Assembly: GCA_947632425.1 (NCBI GenBank) | Contig: CANRPG010000090.1 | Coordinates: 1 to 7,647 of the forward strand | Length of the DNA stretch: 7,647 nt | Reading direction: 5' to 3' | Source: an uncultured Clostridia bacterium | Lineage (GTDB): Bacteria; Bacillota; Clostridia; Oscillospirales; Ruminococcaceae | Part shown: positions 6,429-7,647 of the stretch, one piece after another | Layout: each line of letters opens with the position of its first letter | How positions within the stretch are numbered: position 1 is the stretch's first letter | Notes under the pieces: generated by a model | Databases searched by the model: none | What the model saw: the letters and a program-made list of their open reading frames with translations, nothing else | Told to the model about the DNA's origin: nothing | Made by a program: the position numbers and the translations under genes

Positions 6429-7424
6429 TTATAGACCAAGCTGCGCCCTGTAGTGAACAAGCACCAGAAGCCCTATCGTCATCGCCATGTACAGCGCAAA
6501 CGCCAGTATCGCAAGACCTATGCTCGTGCCGCCTTTGCGCGCCATCTCATCGCTGCCAAGACCCTCGCTTTTTATCCTGCCGATGTCTTTCTTAGCCTTT
6601 TTGTAGTACCAGAAGTTCGCGAAAATTCCGCATACCGCCTGGAATATCCACGTTCCGAAATAGCATACATTGTATGCCGCATTGAACCAGCTCGCCCCTA
6701 TGTTCACATCGTTCATCAGCACCGCCGGCAAGCTCATTCCCGTCTGTGCCAGCATCTTAGCGTACTCTCCGCCCGATTTGAACATAAATATCATGCTCGG
6801 CAATGACATCACCAGCATCGCAAAAAACGCCATTATAGCCTCTTTGTACATCTTTCTGTAGAAGAAATAAAACTCCGGGAACAAAAACGCCACAAAGCTG
6901 AAACTTGCCTTTTTCGCAAACTTTGTAAACCTTATGAACTGCGTCATAAAATAGCTTCTGCTCGTGCCCACATAGTTTGCGTATTCGCCAAGAGTGTTGC
7001 CGTCAAGGTCGCTCTCGGGCGTAAATCTCACCGTCGAAAAAGTACCGAAAGGCGAGCCGCCTATGTTTCCCATTCCGCCCTGCTGACCCATGTCATTGAA
7101 CGACTGCTGCGCCTCCTGCTGTTTCATGCCCAGCGGCGAACCGCAGTTGTTGCAGAAAAGCGCAGTTCCGGGGTTGTTCTGACCGCACCTCGGGCAGCGA
7201 ATGTCGCTTCCTGCGTTCTCGCGGCGTTGGCGATCCTCTATCTCGTCCTGCTGCTGCTGCCACGAGCCGCCTTTTTCGTGCAGCTCGTAATTTATGCACT
7301 CACCTTTTTCAAGGTAACATTCCCTGTGATAAGGCGTGCCGCAGTCGGGGCAAACAACAATGTCATCGCCCTCTGAAAATTCTTTGTCGCATATCAAACA
7401 CTTTTTGCCTCTGTAATCAGCCAT
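6429..7424 (-). CDS. RING-like / zinc-ribbon membrane protein with DUF2628-like region
   Basis: A 331-residue protein in three parts. Residues 9-43 form a cysteine-rich finger (C9, C12, C25, C28, H33, C36, C43; CPDCGTPYHRECY) resembling the prokaryotic RING family. Residues 77-94 form a second zinc ribbon, CPRC...CNNC. A Gln/Gly/Met-rich linker (about 100-130) leads to a membrane region with hydrophobic stretches at about 174-190, 195-215, 245-275 and 301-323. The FFYRKMYKEA segment is typical of DUF2628. The zinc part is probably cytoplasmic. The function is unknown; a ubiquitin-type activity is not implied, since such fingers are widespread in Clostridia. The ATG at 7424 has GAGGGAGG 7 nt upstream. 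It seems monocistronic or weakly linked to rpsF. Confidence 0.85.
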   Translation of the reverse strand: MADYRGKKCLICDKEFSEGDDIVVCPDCGTPYHRECYLEKGECINYELHEKGGSWQQQQDEIEDRQRRENAGSDIRCPRCGQNNPGTALFCNNCGSPLGMKQQEAQQSFNDMGQQGGMGNIGGSPFGTFSTVRFTPESDLDGNTLGEYANYVGTSRSYFMTQFIRFTKFAKKASFSFVAFLFPEFYFFYRKMYKEAIMAFFAMLVMSLPSMIFMFKSGGEYAKMLAQTGMSLPAVLMNDVNIGASWFNAAYNVCYFGTWIFQAVCGIFANFWYYKKAKKDIGRIKSEGLGSDEMARKGGTSIGLAILAFALYMAMTIGLLVLVHYRAQLGL

Positions 7425-7455
7425 TTGTCAGCCTCCCTCAATGCGTGTTTTATAT

Positions 7456-7484
7456 ATTGTAACATACTTTTGCAATTAAATCAA
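7456..7484 (-). promoter_or_regulatory. Promoter of the zinc-ribbon membrane protein gene
   Basis: On the minus strand TTGATT (7479-7484), a 17-bp spacer and TACAAT (7456-7461) form a fair sigma-A promoter. The start would be near 7449, leaving a leader of about 25 nt that holds the ribosome binding site. Confidence 0.7.
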
Positions 7485-7520
7485 TAGGGGTAAATATCAT
7501 TTCACACAATTTTCATATTA

Positions 7521-7605
7521 TTATTTGCGCTTCCGCGCGGCGCAGGAGCGCACACGTTGACCGCTACAGTACGCAAAACTTTAAGTTCTTGTCAAGAAAC
7601 TAAAA
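7521..7605 (-). repeat. Intergenic hairpin repeat, copy C
   Basis: Same layout and orientation as the copy at 4941-5023. The 40-nt segment 7566-7605 matches 4984-5023 with two differences. The GNRA-type hairpin is GCGC, GGAA, GCGC on the minus strand (7527-7538), so the loop differs from the GTAA of the other copies while the stem is kept. The other hairpin is degraded to about 4 bp (AGCG/CGCT). It lies just upstream of the promoter of the zinc-ribbon gene, so it would be transcribed only from a promoter within or beyond it. Confidence 0.82.
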
Positions 7606-7614
7606 GTTTTCGGT

Positions 7615-7636
7615 CAAGCCTTTTTCAAAAGGCTTG
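7615..7636. repeat. Perfect 10-bp palindrome at the right edge
   Basis: CAAGCCTTTT (7615-7624) and AAAAGGCTTG (7627-7636) are exact complements around a 2-nt centre. Neither strand has a T-run after the stem, so it is not a standard terminator. It follows repeat copy C directly and is flanked by a G-rich end (GCGGGGCGTGGG) at the window edge; it may be part of a longer repeat that continues outside. Confidence 0.7.
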
Positions 7637-7647
7637 CGGGGCGTGGG

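Noticed and set aside
7615..7636. Palindrome as a transcription terminator
   Set aside because: No T-run follows the stem on either strand.

Overview
The window looks like ordinary core chromosome from a low-to-mid GC Firmicute of the class Clostridia. A Ruminococcus-like member of the Oscillospiraceae is my best guess, based on protein style, gene order and the type of intergenic repeats; no marker here proves the genus. Every convincing gene lies on the minus strand, so transcription runs from the right edge to the left edge. No phage, insertion sequence, CRISPR array, tRNA or rRNA was seen.

Layout in transcription order. (1) 7424-6429: a membrane protein with an N-terminal RING-like zinc finger, a second zinc ribbon and a DUF2628-like membrane region, with its own promoter at 7456-7484. 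(2) 6302-5201: the classic rpsF-ssb-rpsR operon (S6, single-stranded DNA-binding protein, S18). It starts from a consensus promoter (TTGACA, 17 bp, TATAAT), has a structured leader that may be the S6:S18 autoregulatory site, and ends at a strong intrinsic terminator (5154-5186). (3) 4893-211: a five-gene run of lon, a secreted C39-like cysteine peptidase lipoprotein, an MmcQ/YjbR-family protein, engB (ysxC/yihA GTPase) and a small three-helix membrane protein. The last four junctions are 45 nt or tighter, several overlap, and one intrinsic terminator (171-206) closes the run, so it reads as one transcript from a strong promoter at 5084-5112. (4) At the left edge, a promoter, a good ribosome binding site and nine codons of another minus-strand gene.

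How the genes relate. The ribosomal operon couples translation with DNA replication and repair through SSB. The lon run joins protein quality control (Lon) to ribosome assembly (EngB), a known Firmicute neighbourhood, here with two extra genes between lon and engB and an unknown membrane protein after it.

The most interesting non-coding signal is a small intergenic repeat family. Three copies (121-162, 4941-5023, 7521-7605) occur, one in each large intergenic gap that lies upstream of a gene start outside the rpsF operon. They share two GC-rich hairpins. The second closes on GTAA in two copies and GGAA in the third, all GNRA-type tetraloops on the same element strand, which suggests selection on an RNA structure. 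Two copies also share a 40-nt segment holding a TTGACA box inside a palindrome. One copy lies inside the predicted lon 5' leader, where an upstream segment could pair with the same hairpin arm. No clearly new multi-gene system was found.
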